From Paracorniculantispora psalliotae (lineage: Eukaryota > Ascomycota > Sordariomycetes > Hypocreales > Cordycipitaceae), in assembly GCA_002796755.1 (NCBI GenBank), contig PHFE01000086.1:1050777-1114776 (forward strand): a DNA stretch of 64,000 bases, written 5' to 3'. Made by a program: the position numbers and the translations under genes. Under the pieces are notes generated by a model. It worked only from the letters and a program-made list of their open reading frames with translations, made no database searches and was not told where the DNA came from. Of the stretch, positions 1-13,796 are shown in pieces (position 1 is the first letter of the stretch; each line of letters begins with the position of its first letter).

Positions 1-3000
1 CTAGCGCGCTTGCCCCAGTCCTAGAACACATTTGGAGCGTTCTTTTGAAAGCACCTGAGACGATGCCTCACCCAGGACCAGCCGCTGTCTAAACAGTCTG
101 ATACATCGCAATTAATCCTCGAAAACCTGTCCGCGGGATTATGTGCTGCCATGCCTCATACGAACTGCATTCAATTGGCATCAAGGACGGCTCCGACTCT
201 CTCCCCTGCTTTGCCCTGGCCAAAGTTTGCCCTAGCCCAGTGGCGTAGCCCGGTTGCCACAGCAGTTTCAATGATGGACCTCGAGCGGGCGTACGGGAGC
301 ACCGCAGAGCGGAGTATGTTTGCTGCAGAATAAATGCTGAAACACGAGTCATTTCGCTCTGTTTTTGAATGACGTCGATAACCAGTATGCTCTCAGTGGT
401 TGCGGCTATAGCCTCGTCGTCGGCTTAAGGTACAATGAGTAGTGAATTGACGCTGGGGTGCGTCCGCAATATCTCCATTTGTGAAGTCCATAATCCAATC
501 CGCTTTCAAAGAGGCATTCTTTCTAGAGCTTCGCGACTTTGACTGGCCAAGTTTCGGATTTTGCCACGATTGTCCAGGCAGCAACCCACCCCTGCGCAGC
601 TGGGCATCGGACAGGGAAGTACATATTGGGGGCCCGCAGACGGTTCGCGCCGCTGGTTCCCGCAGCTAATAGCAGGGTATGGGCGCCGCCGGCGCCAGCC
701 GCCCTGTGTTATTCGAAATGTTTTTTTCTCTCAAATTTTGCAGTGTGTATTGAAATCTCTTATCGCGATATTCTTATGTGGTGCTGGCCGGCGCAATAGT
801 CGAGTCTGCTTTTCCGTGGCGAAGATTCCGTACTTTGACATATTGCCCCCAACCAGATCATCAGTAGATCTTGTGTAACCTGTAATCAAGCTGGCGCAAA
901 ATTTGCAGGGTCCTTGAGCGCAGCATTTCTGGCGTATGAAGATGGGTGTGCGGTGGTCTTTCATGCCGTTTCCTGCTTCGATATCGTCTGCGGCAGCTCA
1001 TAGACTCGATCAGGTGGCCAGTTGAGCAGCAACATGGCTATTCAGACCAGTCTCAATAGCGGATAGGCTTGCTGGCTATAGGTCATACGGGCAGGCGAAC
1101 AGTATATATTGTTAGCTCGATAGCTAGCCGTTGAGTATCCTTGCATGCATGGCTCCAATGGCATCCACTGGGCGTGCATATGACGTTGCACAGCTGCCAA
1201 CCCATGCAAGCCCAGTCGAATCCAACCTATATCCAGTAGTGCGTAACTCCATTCTTTATACGGAGTGAAAGAGCCGCATGAGCTTGATATTCGACTGCAG
1301 GCTGTTGCCATATAGGGCACTTTGCGATACTTTGAAGACCGGAGGCAAGAAGCCGGGGGCGAACGATGACAGGATGAGCTTTTGCGGTGATAAATTTCCC
1401 AGAATAAAGTTCACACTAAAACAATCGTGTCAACCTGCGACCTTCTTATTTCGCGTTGCGTTTGTCATCGCGCGTTTGTACTGCAATAGCGAGTTCTGGT
1501 CTGGAGAGCCATGCTGGACACTTGTGCGGCTCGTGCGCAAATTGGTAAGTGAATACAACCGTTGAATGCACTCGATCTCGGTGGACAAATCAGTTTGTTC
1601 GGATTTTCTTGATGCTTATGCCATGAATCTCAATGGGAAAGCGTTGCGCTTTGTGTTCCTGCCTCTGACAGCAGTTTGGTCGATGATGTTCATCCACAGC
1701 ACTTTTGCGGGCCGGTCAGCAACAACACCTCGCAGCTGGCAGCCGTGGCTCTACGCACAACACTGAAACAAACACTGCACAAGGCAGCATCAACAATTCA
1801 GCTTCAATCTTTTGATTTGATATTAAACTAGCGAGCAGGATATCCCTCATGATCTCAGCGTCTCATTTCAGCGAGTAAGGCAAACGAGCGCATGAGGAAC
1901 TCGGCGGAAGTGCCACGCTAACGGTTGGCTGCAGACTCCTAACGACTGCACTACCCAGGCCATTTGCCCGAAGCTCGTGCCTGATTCCGCGACGAAACAC
2001 ATCGAATCCATTTCACTTACCAGTCATCAACACAACACGAATTGGGCGACCAGACCATGTGTATTTTTGGTCGCATGGTCCAACGGCTCCGCTGGTGGTG
2101 GATCAGGCACGACAAGCGGGGGAACGAGCACAAGACAAGCAAATCTTTTCGACTCTTTCGAGCCCGTAGGAGGGCGTGTATATATCGTCAAGTGCCATCG
2201 CATTCTTGCTATTGGCGAATCCGGTTCGCAAACACCATCTTGTCGCGCATGCCTAGCTCTTCGTACCGTTCTGGTGGCGGTGGGCCGTTGCACACACAGG
2301 AGGGCGAGGGAGGCTCCAGGGCCTCCCACTGGCGGCGACGTCACGTCTGCCGAATCGCAACACGGTGCCCGGTGGAGGGCACTAATGCCCGTAGTGCCTC
2401 CCGAGGGTCTGGAAACGCACCGAACTGTGGCCATTACCAGGAACCTGGCGAGGGTGGCTACCAATTACAGTGCGTAGCAGGGGATTGCTTGCCATGTGGT
2501 GCCCCCTCCGCTGCGCTACTGAGGGGCGGGCAACTCCACAACCTCTGGCACTAGGCAGTCGAGGATGCCTATCGTTGGACGCCAGCCGCAGCCAAAGTGC
2601 GGTCAGAGGGGCGCTCGTGACGGAGGCTCAGCCAATGGCCCAAAGCAGAAGCAAGTTTCCTGCTTGGCCAGTTCGTGAACTACCCTTTCCGGCCCAATTT
2701 TCGTCGGCTCACAAGTCATACTGCGGGCAATTTCTGGCAACTGGGTACCGGGGATTGCCCATCGCGAGGAAGAGAAAAATGTTCACCGCATCTGTCGAGC
2801 TGAGCATTTACACGAATCAAGTTTTCGGTCGCCCGAGCTGGGACAAAAAAAGGAAAGAAGGTGCACTGAGGCACTAGGCAATGGCGGAGCCCTGGCTCTG
2901 TGCTCTCGAGCCGACATGCAAGCCCCCCAGACTGATCGGGCCGTGCCATGACCAGCGCCGCCAACTCCCCTGCAGCAGCGCACCCATTGACCATGAAAAG

Positions 3001-6000
3001 CTTGAAGAAGCTAACGAGTGGTGCGAGTGAGGCAGCCAGCGAGTGTCTCATGGAGGCGACTTGCTGTCACTCGTATTTTTTTCTTCGCGCGCACCAATGA
3101 TTCAGTTTTCGCAAACATGCGGCCGCCAATCAGACACCGCAGGTCAACAATTCAGATGTCAGGCTGCGCATTGGGATGGGTCTGTCTCGACCAGCCGCAA
3201 GATTCGGATCAGCCACGTCATATTCGCATCCTGGGCCTCCGGCTACGGAGGATTGCACGTATGCGCGCAGAGCGCAAAAGGCGAGTCTCACCTCAAGTTG
3301 AAAAGAGACAACTTCGCAACTGGGGCAGTCAGCGCCGGTTTCCGGTGGATCACGTCAAAGGTAAGCCCGTCACTTGCAGCGACCTGCTGATGCTTGTTGC
3401 TTGCATTGGCATGGACGAGATGAAGAGCCAGTGCCGAAAAGCAAGCTAGCAGATGCTAGTTGAGCAGCTCTGCAGGACACCTATCGGCTGCATGAGCGCT
3501 AGCACTCTGGCTGCAGGCGGGCCTCTCCTAATTAGTGGATATCATGGTGATGACAGGCGTGGAGCTAACAACGGCAACAGGAGCAGTTGGATGTGAGCAG
3601 CAGAGGCGTCAACGTGAGGAAACCTATGGTCAAAGCTTCTGTAACGGTTGTATTATCGGCGCTGCTCAACATAATATTCTGTGATTGGCTGTAAGTACTT
3701 GCTTTTACCGATGAATTCCGATGGCATACCAGCATTGTATCCATGAACGGTGAGGCGCTGATTGGGTTCAGGTACACATGCTCCTGGACCGGGGAATATA
3801 CCCTGAACTGACACGTGTAGATGACTGAGAGCACTTGGAAATGGCGCAGCCTTGTCTTTGCCAGCGCAGTTAAGACTCTACAAGGATGGCAGTGCGAATG
3901 GCCATACTGACATGGCGGTTTTGACCAAGCCCAGAATCATGTCAATTTTAGCCGACGTGGTACGGCCGATCCGATCCCCGTCCCTTCTCAGAAAAGGCGT
4001 CCGAATCATCGTGTCACCTTGGGGGTTTTTATTGATATCCGATCCGTGTCTACGTTGACGGCGGCGAGGAGTGGAGCCGACCCCAGACAGCGGCAGGCTG
4101 CAGTGACATGCACGCGGATAGGTGACCGGATAGATTGTGTCTCTGTTTCGTCACAAGAGACCCTGCCAACACAGCGAATTTCAACAGGCAACGACGCTAG
4201 AACATTGGCTCCAGAACTGGAAAGTGTAAAACATGTTGCAGGGTCCTGGCGGCATTGCGCAGCGGCGGTGACCTTTTCCTCCGGAGAGCCAAAGACCGGG
4301 GGAGCCACCGCCACAAGGGGCTTGCTCACCGCTGAAGGTGGCTTGGAGGGCTGCGTCAAAGGGAGAGAAGAGAAAAGGTGTGGTGGTGAAACTAAAATAA
4401 GGAAAAAGGCTCGATAAAAGTCGTCTCTTATGCGCAAGCTAGATGCAATCGCCTTTTGCCGACATAACTTTCATGCGCTTCTTGTCAATGCGTTGAGGCT
4501 GTGATGGCAACTGCCGAGTTGTACTTGGGTAGGGCGATGGGTCAAGACGCACCATACATCATGTGTTTATTCAAACAGACTATAAAATTGTCATGCATGG
4601 CATTGCCTGCGGGGTCAAGTATCCTAATGCTTCATATACCGTTTTCCTTTTTTCCCGCATTTTTAGTTAAACCGTCGCAACTTCCCATCCATCCACCCAC
4701 AGGACTGTTGTAGTGGTGTGGTGGGCTGGCTGCCTTGTGGCTGGCGTGGTGGGCAGCAAGGTGACCTAACCAAGAGCTGAGATGTGAGGGCGGATTTTGC
4801 CGTATATGTTTTTGGTCAATTGGAGGCTTGACACTTGATGCGGAGAAATTTTTCTCTTGCTTTCTTTTTCCTGTCCTGTTCTGGTGAAAAGAAATGATAC
4901 AACTGGTACATGTACCTCTGCACCGTACCGTGTTAAAGACACACCCCGTACTGTCTCTTCACACTGTGGGATATGTGCCTCCCTATTCCCCCACCTTTTG
5001 GGTACCCAAACGGCGGCCCATGGCCCGTTCCGCCTGTGATTTTCTGGTGCTGTTGCTTTTTGTCTTTCATTTACCCCTGTCGCATTTTCCTCTTCTCTTT
5101 CTATTCGCTAATTTTATTTACATCAATTTTAATCCCGAGTTGTCTAGTTTCTTTTTACTGGGTCGGGTCACGTCGACGACTCCTCACGTGATCAAAGTCT
5201 CATGCGGGACAGGCGATGCGAATCGGTAGCATGCAGCCGCCCAGTGGGCAACGCCCCATATTTCGCCCCCCAGAGCTTGCCTTTCCAGGGTGTGCCCCCC
5301 TGGCTTTGTGGCACCTGTGGCTCGTTCTCCGTTTGCTGCGACTCTATGAGAGACAAAGTAACATCTTCTCCATCATCATTGTCACATTTCATTGTCATCA
5401 TTTGCTATTCACGCCTGCCTGGGCATCACGGCAACGCTTGGGCTCTGTTAGTTTGATCACGGTCTCGGTCATTTCGTTTTCCTGGTCCGCGATGCCATCA
5501 AATCAGCCTTTGTTCTCTGGATACCTTTGGTCATGCAAGTCAACGACGCACAGACTACAAGACAAGCCCAAAGACACCTCCATGTATCCTGGGGCTCGTC
5601 TTGACAGCTGAGTGGACGCCTCTCGCTAGCTATCCGTGCTAGCGATGGGCATCAACTGACAATCTTGCAGAATTGAGGCCCGCCCCTCGGCCGCAATTTC
5701 ACGGCTATTAGGGGCAAATCCTTTGTCAGGCTCCCGCTGCCCGCCGCTCCTCCAGCTCCCCCTCTTCTCCCCAGCCTTGCATGACATGCGCTACGGGTTT
5801 GCGGTCCGCTCACTATCTTGTCCTCTCCGCGATTGCCGACTGCGGTGGTCGTCTTCTCATTCGCTGCTGGCCGCTCTTTGCTTGACCGCCAGACTCTTAC
5901 ACCCTTTTACCGTCTCCTCATTGGTGAAAAAGGTGAATGGCGGCCTGGAAGCCTTGCAGGTCATGTCAATCTCTTCCCAAGACTACGTACTATTTCACGC

Positions 6001-8219
6001 ACGGCATGGGCCTGGTTCGCCTTTGCCAATGAGCACGCTTGACAATTGTCAGCAGTCAGGCTCTAAAAGGGGGTGGGTGTGAAGGCAGCATAAATGCAGT
6101 GGGCTCGGGGAGGAACTAGGCGGGCCAGGAAACCGTCAGGCCACGCCAACCGCCCTAGATCCATCCGTCCATCCATTTACTGACACTTTGTAAACACCCC
6201 TGTCCCATGTCTAACCCCAGCGTTCAATCCTGCAAAGGTAAACCCGACAGCGGGCTGCACTACAACGTTGACGGGAGGTGGAATGGGACGATAAATCTTG
6301 TCCTCGCCTGGCGGGGGAGATTCATCCTTTTGCCGAGCCGTCAAGCCTTGTTCGGTCGTACTCTGCTCTGCTACCTCGTCATTGTATGTTGCTTGTATCG
6401 TCTGCTGACCCTGCTCCAGTACACCACATGGCCAGTGACACAAGGAGGGCAAGCGGCAATACTCCGTCCCCTAGAGATGCATAGGCTTTGCATGGCAGAA
6501 GAGAAATGCTCGCCTCACATTCCATGTCAGGGGAAACACGCGGACCTGCCAGCTGCTGTGTGACAGGCCCCTGTCACTGGTTCACAACCCTGTCCATTTA
6601 TTATGAACCCCCGCGGCCTATCCCCTGTGTGTCAAAACAACTGTTCAACGGATGGTGCGACGCTGGAGCCTTGCCCTAGCAATTGTTTGCTCAATCGGCG
6701 AATCGACACTGAAATTTGTCTGCACCTCTGCGACAAAATCAATATAGGGTCTCACAATTGTTTTTCTGCCTCAGTCACCGAGCCACGGCAATGCTACCTT
6801 GCAACATGCAGAACGAAATGTCGAAAAAATCGAAAGGGCGGGATAAATGACACGGGACCGGTGGTGCATGCACGCTGCTATGCAATTTTGCAGATCTTGG
6901 GTCAAAATCGTGCTTGCTGCATGCGAGAACAGCAGCACGATGCGTTGGCTGGTTCAGCCACCAACACCGCAGCGGCCCAATCAATTCTGCGAGGTTGCAT
7001 CGGTGGCTCGTTGCATTCATCGGCTATTATACCTGGGATGTTAATAATGGCGGCCCGACGCTCGTTGGGCATCTTTTCAATCCAGCCATGCCTGTCCAGC
7101 TCTATTTCTGCATACCCCTATCCGGCACTTGCACGCCACCCTGACAGGCTAGCGTAACCGTCCATGTCCAGGTCCCCATTCGCGAGGCCCTTTCTTGATG
7201 GCCTCGCGTAAAAGCTTCCGTTGTCAAATATTGGAGACGTGCCCTCACTAGGAATGCTCTTCCGGCCCCCGGGACTCCATCGACGGATGCACCTTGCCCG
7301 CCTCCTTATTCTCATTAGTAGCTCCCGCTGCACCTGGGCATCGAATGTGACTGTTGAATTCCACGTCCAAAATTTGTTTACGCGCGCTTTTCTGGAAGCT
7401 TTTCAAGGCGAGCAAGTCTTGAATTTCGACGAAAGCATTTATGGCAACAATGAACCAGGCGACGGTGTTGGCGGCTTCGATCGCACTTCAGCCGGGGAAC
7501 AACTGAATCGACAGTCTGTCCTGATAAGTACATTCTTTGAAAGCACCCGACATGCAGCTCTATGGTGATCATTCTCATCTTCCTTGCCTTTGACCTATAT
7601 CCCACCAGCAAGGGCTATAGAAATTCGGTTCACTCGACCTGCTGCCCCGGTGCGCTTTGTGCAATTCAGAGTTTATTATTTTTATGAATATCGCAATGTA
7701 GAGGCGAGCTTGCATCACCAGTGTCGCTGTCGTGACTCACAGCGCACGTCATCGTCTTACGATGCGAGGACCCGGATAGCTTCCACAAGCTGACTCGAGC
7801 GTATTCTCGACTGTTGTATTAGCAATCATCTAGAAAATACCATGTCGGACACTTTTCGCATGACTATTCGACTGTCAAATCTGTGTTTATCGTAGATCTA
7901 ACGCGCGGAGAGTTTTTAGGCTCAGGTACGGAGTTCCGCCAGGCCAAAAAAAAAAAGTCTCCGAGGAAAGTCTCCACGAGGGGTATATACGGGCGCTAAA
8001 AGCCGATCGGCAGCCTGATTGCATCAACACAATTCAATTACATCAATAAAACCAACAATTCACTTGCAAAAGACTCTGTTATATTCGATTAATTCTTTCA
8101 GAACTGTTTGAAACTGCTTCTCGTCTTGAATGAGCTGGCTGAGACTGTTCACTTCACTGTCGCTGCTGAATATTGCTGAAAACTCCACGACCCCGCTCGA
8201 CAACGCGCTCCCAGATATC
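1..8219. other. 8.2-kb stretch without a recognisable gene
   Basis: I read both strands and found no family motif, and no exon chain joined by good splice sites. Open frames reach 184 codons (6603-7157) but are low in conservation-like features, and several overlap on opposite strands around 1977-2554. Pyrimidine-rich patches occur near 5040-5160 and 5710-5770. A TATATA at 7984-7989, just after an AGGGG stress-element-like core, may belong to the methyltransferase at 8220. The stretch could be a long regulatory region, non-coding transcription or decayed sequence; the sequence alone does not decide. Confidence 0.5.
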
Positions 8220-9231
8220 ATGTCCAACTCTACCGAGATCAACCAACAATACTTCAAGTATGTCTTGCACATGAAAGCATATCAATATCATCAACCATGC
8301 CCATAGAAGCTTTTACATCTTTCCACCCTGCCCTGCCGGGCTTGCACTCGACCTACGGCTACAGGCTGCTTATGCTGTTGCCTTGGCCTAGATCTGGTAC
8401 AGAATTTCACTAACATACATCGTTCAAAGCAAAATCGCTGCCGATTATGACAAACGATTTGCGAAATCCTTCCCGGCCGTCAATGCGGAGCTTCAGGCCA
8501 ACGCCGACTTCATCGGCATCAAGAAAGGCGGCAGGCTTCTCGACTACGCCTGCGGCACCGGCTTTGTCTCCATCGTTCGTCTTTCCCTGCTCTGGAGCCA
8601 ATCTAGTGTTGGCTTCTTGCTACAAAAACTAACAGAGTGTGCAAAATTATAGGCCTTCTCTGACATCCTTGGTGAAGCTGTCGGAGTTGACATTACTGAA
8701 AACATGATTGGCGCGTACAACGCCAAGGTCGCCAACGCAGTAAGCCCATGTCCCATCCCCTAGCACCCATGTCATCAAACATTCATATCCCTAACACCTT
8801 TTCCGCAGAACCTGCCTGAAGACAAGTTCAAGGCCCATCACGGCAACCTCCTTAGCACCCCTCTCTCGTCCAGCCTCGACGGCGCGCTCTTTCACGGCTT
8901 CGACGCCGCCGGCGTCGGCATGGGCTTCCACCACTTCGAGGACACCACACTCGCCGCGACGCGTCTCGTCGAGCGCCTCCACCCCGGCGGCGCGCTGTTC
9001 GTGCTCGATTTCCTGCCGCACGAGGCGGAGCCGCACCACAGCCACACGCACGGCGTGCACCACCTCGGCTTCGACGAGGCGAACACGCGCGCGCTGTTTG
9101 AGGCGGCGGGCGCGGCGGGAGGGTTTGCGTATAAGGTGTTTGAGAGCGAGGTCGTGCTGGAGAATTCGCCGACGCCGGGCAAGAACCTGCACCGTCGCCT
9201 GTTCTTGGCGCGCGGCACCAAGACGGCGTAA
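8220..9231 (+). CDS. Class I SAM-dependent methyltransferase
   Basis: Predicted 230-aa soluble enzyme that would transfer a methyl group from S-adenosylmethionine to an unknown small acceptor. Exons are 8220-8257, 8430-8574, 8653-8739 and 8809-9231, and the frame closes across all four. The N-terminus (NKIAADYDKRF) is typical of UbiE/Methyltransf_11-type enzymes. Motif I is LLDYACGTG (about residues 52-60), followed by an acidic motif-II strand (AVGVDIT), and exon 4 carries a GMGFHHF-like motif. The donors gtatgt and gtaagc are strong; the second donor (gttcgt at 8575) is weak, so that junction could shift by a few codons. Exon 4 is much more GC-rich than the flanking DNA. It converges on the SHB17-like gene, whose stop is at 9371. 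The substrate cannot be inferred. Confidence 0.85.
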
Positions 9232-9370
9232 AAAGCCAGGCCTAGGTGTGCAGTAAAGGCAGTGGTGGACATTTTGCATCATCATAACAGCGCAATCTAC
9301 ATTTCTCTCTATTCTTGAATAGTTTATTCTATACTTGTCTTTTATCTATGCTGTGAAAGCAGGGTGTATT

Positions 9371-11116
9371 TTACTCCTCGCCGACCACAAAAGCACCACC
9401 CAACAAAATGGCAGGCTCATTGATACTGTGATGTTCGTAGCTGTGACTTAATTAGCATGCGGCAGGTTCAAGTGGTGCCGTTTGTGTTAAAATTTACCTT
9501 AGGGTGCCGACGCCGCCGGCTTCGAGCAAAAAGGTCGGGCCCGCGTCCAGAGGGCGGCCGGCCCAGCGCAGAGCCAGAGCGCGCAGAATGTGCCCATGGG
9601 CGACGATCAGTACATTGCCCGTCGCCGTCGCTGCATCCGGGTGCGTCTTCTCCATCACCGGGCGGTGGTACCTTTCGCGAATGTCTTGGATCAACCGATC
9701 CAGTCGCTCCGTCACGTCCTGTGGGCTCCTGATACATTCATAACATATGAGCAAGTGTTTCAATGCACTCCCGTGCAAAAAAAGGGAGATGTGACTCACT
9801 CGCCACCTGGGCAACCGTCTTTCCAAATGTCCCAGCGGCCGGGCAGGCCCTGCTCGGCGCGCATCTTGTGAATGTCGGGACTGGTGATGCCCTCGTAGTC
9901 GCCATAATCCCACTCCTGGATGTCGTCGGTGACCTGCACCGTCGCCGCGCAGCGGGTGCCCTCACACGGGTTGTCACCGTGGGGTGTCCAGGGCAGCGCG
10001 TCGCCTGGCCGGCCGACGTTGAGCAGCTCAAACGTGCGCTGGGCGCGCTTTCGAGGTGATACATAGCTATACCAGAAGAGGAACGAAGTTAGCATTTCTG
10101 CTTCTGGTGTGCTTCCTTGCTTCCTTGCGCTGCGCACGCCGTTGCATTCTTTCTGCTAATGTTTCGAATTGATACCGTCAAAGACAACGCCACGCAACTG
10201 ACCCTACCCGACCACACGGTACCCTGGCATGCGTGAGACGGCAGAGAAAAGAGAAGAGAACACATTTTTTGGACAAGCAAAGAGGCCAGATTCTGTTCCC
10301 AGTGCCGGGCTGTGTCTCGGGTGCGGGAAAGTTTGCAGCATAGGACCACGACAGCAGCAAGGGTTCAAAAGAAAAGGGTGGCATGCAACGCTGCGGCACC
10401 TTGCAGATAGAAAGTAAAAGAATACTTCGCCAAAAAGGTTTGATATGCTTGTCCATCCCATGTGTGGCGTCTGCATGTCTCACACACCCCTCCTGCGGTT
10501 GGGGCGGAGAAGAAAGATTACACAAGCAAAGGGACGGTCCATGCCGTGTCTCTGATGCGCGGCCGGGGTTGCGTACCCAGGGAGGAGGGGAGGGCGCGCA
10601 AGAAAAGAGACGTGTGGTTTTTGTTTTGTTGTTTGTTTGGGTGAATATGCAATGTCACCGCACGGGCGGGAAAAAAGTCCAAAGGTGTGACAATCAACGC
10701 ACCACACACCCCGGTTGCACAACAGAGACATCGCAACAGAGACGGGACATGGGTTCGGGTACGGGCTAGGGGGCGTGCGCAGACTTTCCCCCGGGGAAAA
10801 GGGAAAGGTGGCTTTTTTTGGTGTAACAAAACGAAGAAACTATACCAGGTTCCTTTGCAACTTTGTGTGACACAGAAATGGGTATAGTGAAGACGTGAAG
10901 TTGGGAAAAAGGACTGGATGAGACAGAAAAAACTCACACATGGGCGAGCTTGTCGGGCACAATCAGCCGCTCCGGTCCGACCATGGCCTTACCCGTCGCC
11001 AGCACGCGCTTCTCGCCGTTGGCCGTTAGAGGAATGTCGGTGCGGCCCGTGTGTCTGCCGCTCAGCGACCACTCCGTCTCGCCGTGGCGGACGATGAAGA
11101 CTTTTGGCGTGGGCAT
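9371..11116 (-). CDS. SHB17: Histidine phosphatase, sedoheptulose-1,7-bisphosphatase (SHB17) type
   Basis: Predicted 248-aa phosphoglycerate-mutase-fold phosphatase. Yeast Shb17 hydrolyses sedoheptulose 1,7-bisphosphate and feeds the non-oxidative pentose phosphate pathway; that role here is by family. Exons on the minus strand are 11116-10938, 10066-9800, 9728-9498 and 9440-9371, and the frame closes exactly. The RHGE signature is at residues 10-13 (phospho-acceptor His11). It is followed by a WSLSGRHTGRTD substrate loop, an EWDYGDYEG segment in exon 2, and the second catalytic His in LIVAHGHILRAL. The C-terminus (LSYEHHSINEPA) spans the last junction and supports the final intron. Intron 1 is 871 nt, very long for this genome, where the others are 57-172 nt. 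PGAM-family enzymes of other substrate range are the alternative. Confidence 0.85.
10067..10937 (-). other. Long first intron of the SHB17-like gene
   Basis: This 871-nt interval runs from a GTGAGT donor (10937) to a TATAG acceptor (10067). The exons on either side read through into one uninterrupted histidine-phosphatase domain (His-Val|Tyr-Val-Ser-Pro-Arg), which supports it being an intron. No coding segment inside it resembles a known family. Confidence 0.75.
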
Positions 11117-13796
11117 TCTGTCCTCTTCTTCCGCTCTCTAGAGTAGATGCGGGGGCGGGCGGAAGGTTTGTTTGCGCGAGACCACAACAAACAATACACG
11201 GAAAACGAGAAAGACTGTTGTAGTATTAGCGGCGATTGAATGTAAGAAAGAAAAGGCAATAGAACGTACAGAGTCTGAGTGGTGATGGGTTTGGTAGATG
11301 TTTTTTGTGAGCGAATAACTCGGGATTTCGGGACGGATGACATCAGATGGACTCGATCGGCCTTTATGGTGGGGGAAATGGAGACGCCGGAGAGTATCCC
11401 GGCGGCGCGCTAGAGGGCCGGAGCGGCCGGCGGGGAGCGGAGGCTTGTATCGACGGAGGTGCAGACAAGTAAATATTGTTCAACAATTTGTAGAATTTGC
11501 ATGTTTTATTATTCGATTTAAAAAACAATTCTGCATCGCAAGGTTGCTGTTGACAGCGTTGAATACGCCGGGGGGATGCATGTCGGCGTGAGGTCGACTC
11601 AGAGAACCACTTGTCAACCCCGGTGGCGCCATATTCCTCACCGGTATATAATTCACGATCCAAAAGCAATTCTACAGGAATAATGTGCTACGAATAGCTT
11701 GCCGACATGAGCGATTAGTATCTGGCCGTCGAACGCTGGATCGCTTGAGTCCTCTACAGGCCGAATCAGCTAACCAGCCAGAGTGCAAGCGTATGAGCTA
11801 CCTGGCGCAAAGTCCAGGCACGGAGTATTATGCTAAAATCCCGTCACAATGATATTTTCAAGTCATTTTCCCATCATGCGGAGCATTTTTGTTCTGTTGT
11901 ATCGCAAAATTATGATGGCTTCATGTGTCTCCCGCCTGCGATAACAGCACAACGTCGCTGCTGCGTCCCAATACTGACGATACGAAGGCGTCGCAGTGTA
12001 CCATTCATGCGTATCCCGATATATGATCGAGCCGCCACGATGCGCAGCACCACGATTTGGAACTGAGCATCTTGGCGATGCAAAGACTTGGTGCCAGAGG
12101 AGATGCATGAGACTCATCAAGAGATTTGAGAAATCCCAGGGCATCGAGAACATCGAGCATGAAAACGTCGCAGAGAGCAAATTAGGTGCCTCGTCTTGGC
12201 CAAGCTGCAACCCAGCTCACCTCCAAACCTAACCATCGGTCGTTTTCTTTCATGGGGTCCTCGGCAGAGTTTACGCTTTAATGGCGTTATTTCCGACCTG
12301 TAGATTACTCAAAAATGAAGTTAAACCCCTTCCCAGATCCAATCATTAATTACTGCATAGCTTCAACTTTTGCAAAAGATCCTACCTAAAGAAACATCAA
12401 CTACGGTGCGCGCCTCTTAATGCGTTGCATACAATTCCTAAATCTTTGTAGCTCACTCGCCTGGCCTCGGGCGCGATTGTAACGGTAGTTGTTGCAGCTG
12501 TACACCTTCTTTCACCTGCATCTCCAATAAAGACCTGACGTCTTGGTGACAAGGGCGAAACCAGTGACATCCTCTCACAGTACAGCGGCCAGATGGGCAT
12601 CGTGTCGCGCGCCTGGCGGAAGTCATACGTTTATGAAGCTTTTCGGAACTAAAAGCCAGGCGCTTGATCACCATTGTTGTGGTGGATGAAGTTCCGTCAA
12701 CAGGACTCTTGGCAAAGTTGGCACTTCTCTGAGCCTCCGTCACTACAATCCATCCTCCACCTCCCAGTCATCATAATCGTTCTGCTTCCTCCCATCTACA
12801 TTCTGGCGATGTGTCTATCAGTGCTACGACTATTCAAGTAAGGAAAAACTGGCTTGGCAGTTTTCGCATTAACAATCCCAGCTGCCGTCTTCTGGTGCGA
12901 CACCAGCCTGTGACCACTCATCGACGCCAGCTTCGAGGCCATCGCAGCATCGTTGTTTTCATCTCCAGTAGTCATGTCAATAGAAGTAAATGCGATTTTG
13001 GATTTTATCTCTTTGTTACTGCAGATCTGCTCATGAAACTGACAGCCCTGATGCTGTACAGTTGGTCCGCGCGGAATGCTGCCGGCGACACGAAGCGCAG
13101 ACCGTTACTGCGCTTGGTTATATGGCAACTTATTTAGGCAAAATGCTTGCCATCATACCACTTGCGCTTACCACTTACACCCCCAACGAACTTTATGGCA
13201 AATGAAGGCGTCTACGGCATCATTTTTGGCGGTCGTTGGGCGTCTCAGCATCCTCCTCGTGTGGCATCTCGGGAGGGGTAATGCACGCATGCTGCGGCAC
13301 AACAGAGCGTTCACGTCAAAGGAAATCGGACAAAACTAAGCCTGTGCACAACTACAGTAGATAAATAAGGTATGGGCCGCGCTTGCATCGTCGGATACAC
13401 TCGCTGAGCCACTGGCGCTTGACGAGAACGTGTCTGGGGGCGTGTCTGGATGCGACGGATTCAGAGCGCAGGAATTTCTCCTACGCACAGTAATTTTTGA
13501 GACATTTTGTGACACGCTAAATCCATTTATCCAAACCCTCAAAGTATTGACACCATTTTGTGAAAAATTTTGTTGAGCGTTCTTGTACCACCTCGACATG
13601 TGGAACCGGGTCATGCCGTAGGGCTCTCATCGCGGGAAGCTTCGTTGGCGCATCTTCCCCGCACTCATACCCAACCATACGACCCTACAAACCGAGCGCT
13701 CTTACGCAGGCTTTTGCTTAGACGACGAACCCGTTTTTAATAGCTTGCTTTTTCCACTCTCCCCATCCGCTAACCTCCCTTTTCCCGCTCTCCATC
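11117..13796. other. Intergenic stretch, no supported gene
   Basis: No recognisable protein or RNA gene is visible. Short open frames such as 13336-13614 on the minus strand and 12811-13337 on the plus strand lack family motifs and convincing splice chains. The left end is the promoter and leader of the SHB17-like gene; the right end is the promoter of the gene at 13797, with pyrimidine-rich DNA just before its ATG. Confidence 0.5.

Noticed and set aside
1977..2554. Three overlapping open frames of 145-170 codons, two on the plus strand and one on the minus strand
   Set aside because: All three frames are open at once because stop codons are scarce in this GC-rich patch; none has a motif, signal peptide or splice support.
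12400..13340. Short frames with intron-like ends (a gtaaat ... ctgcag interval near 12986-13023)
   Set aside because: No exon chain longer than about 60 codons could be built and no family is recognisable.
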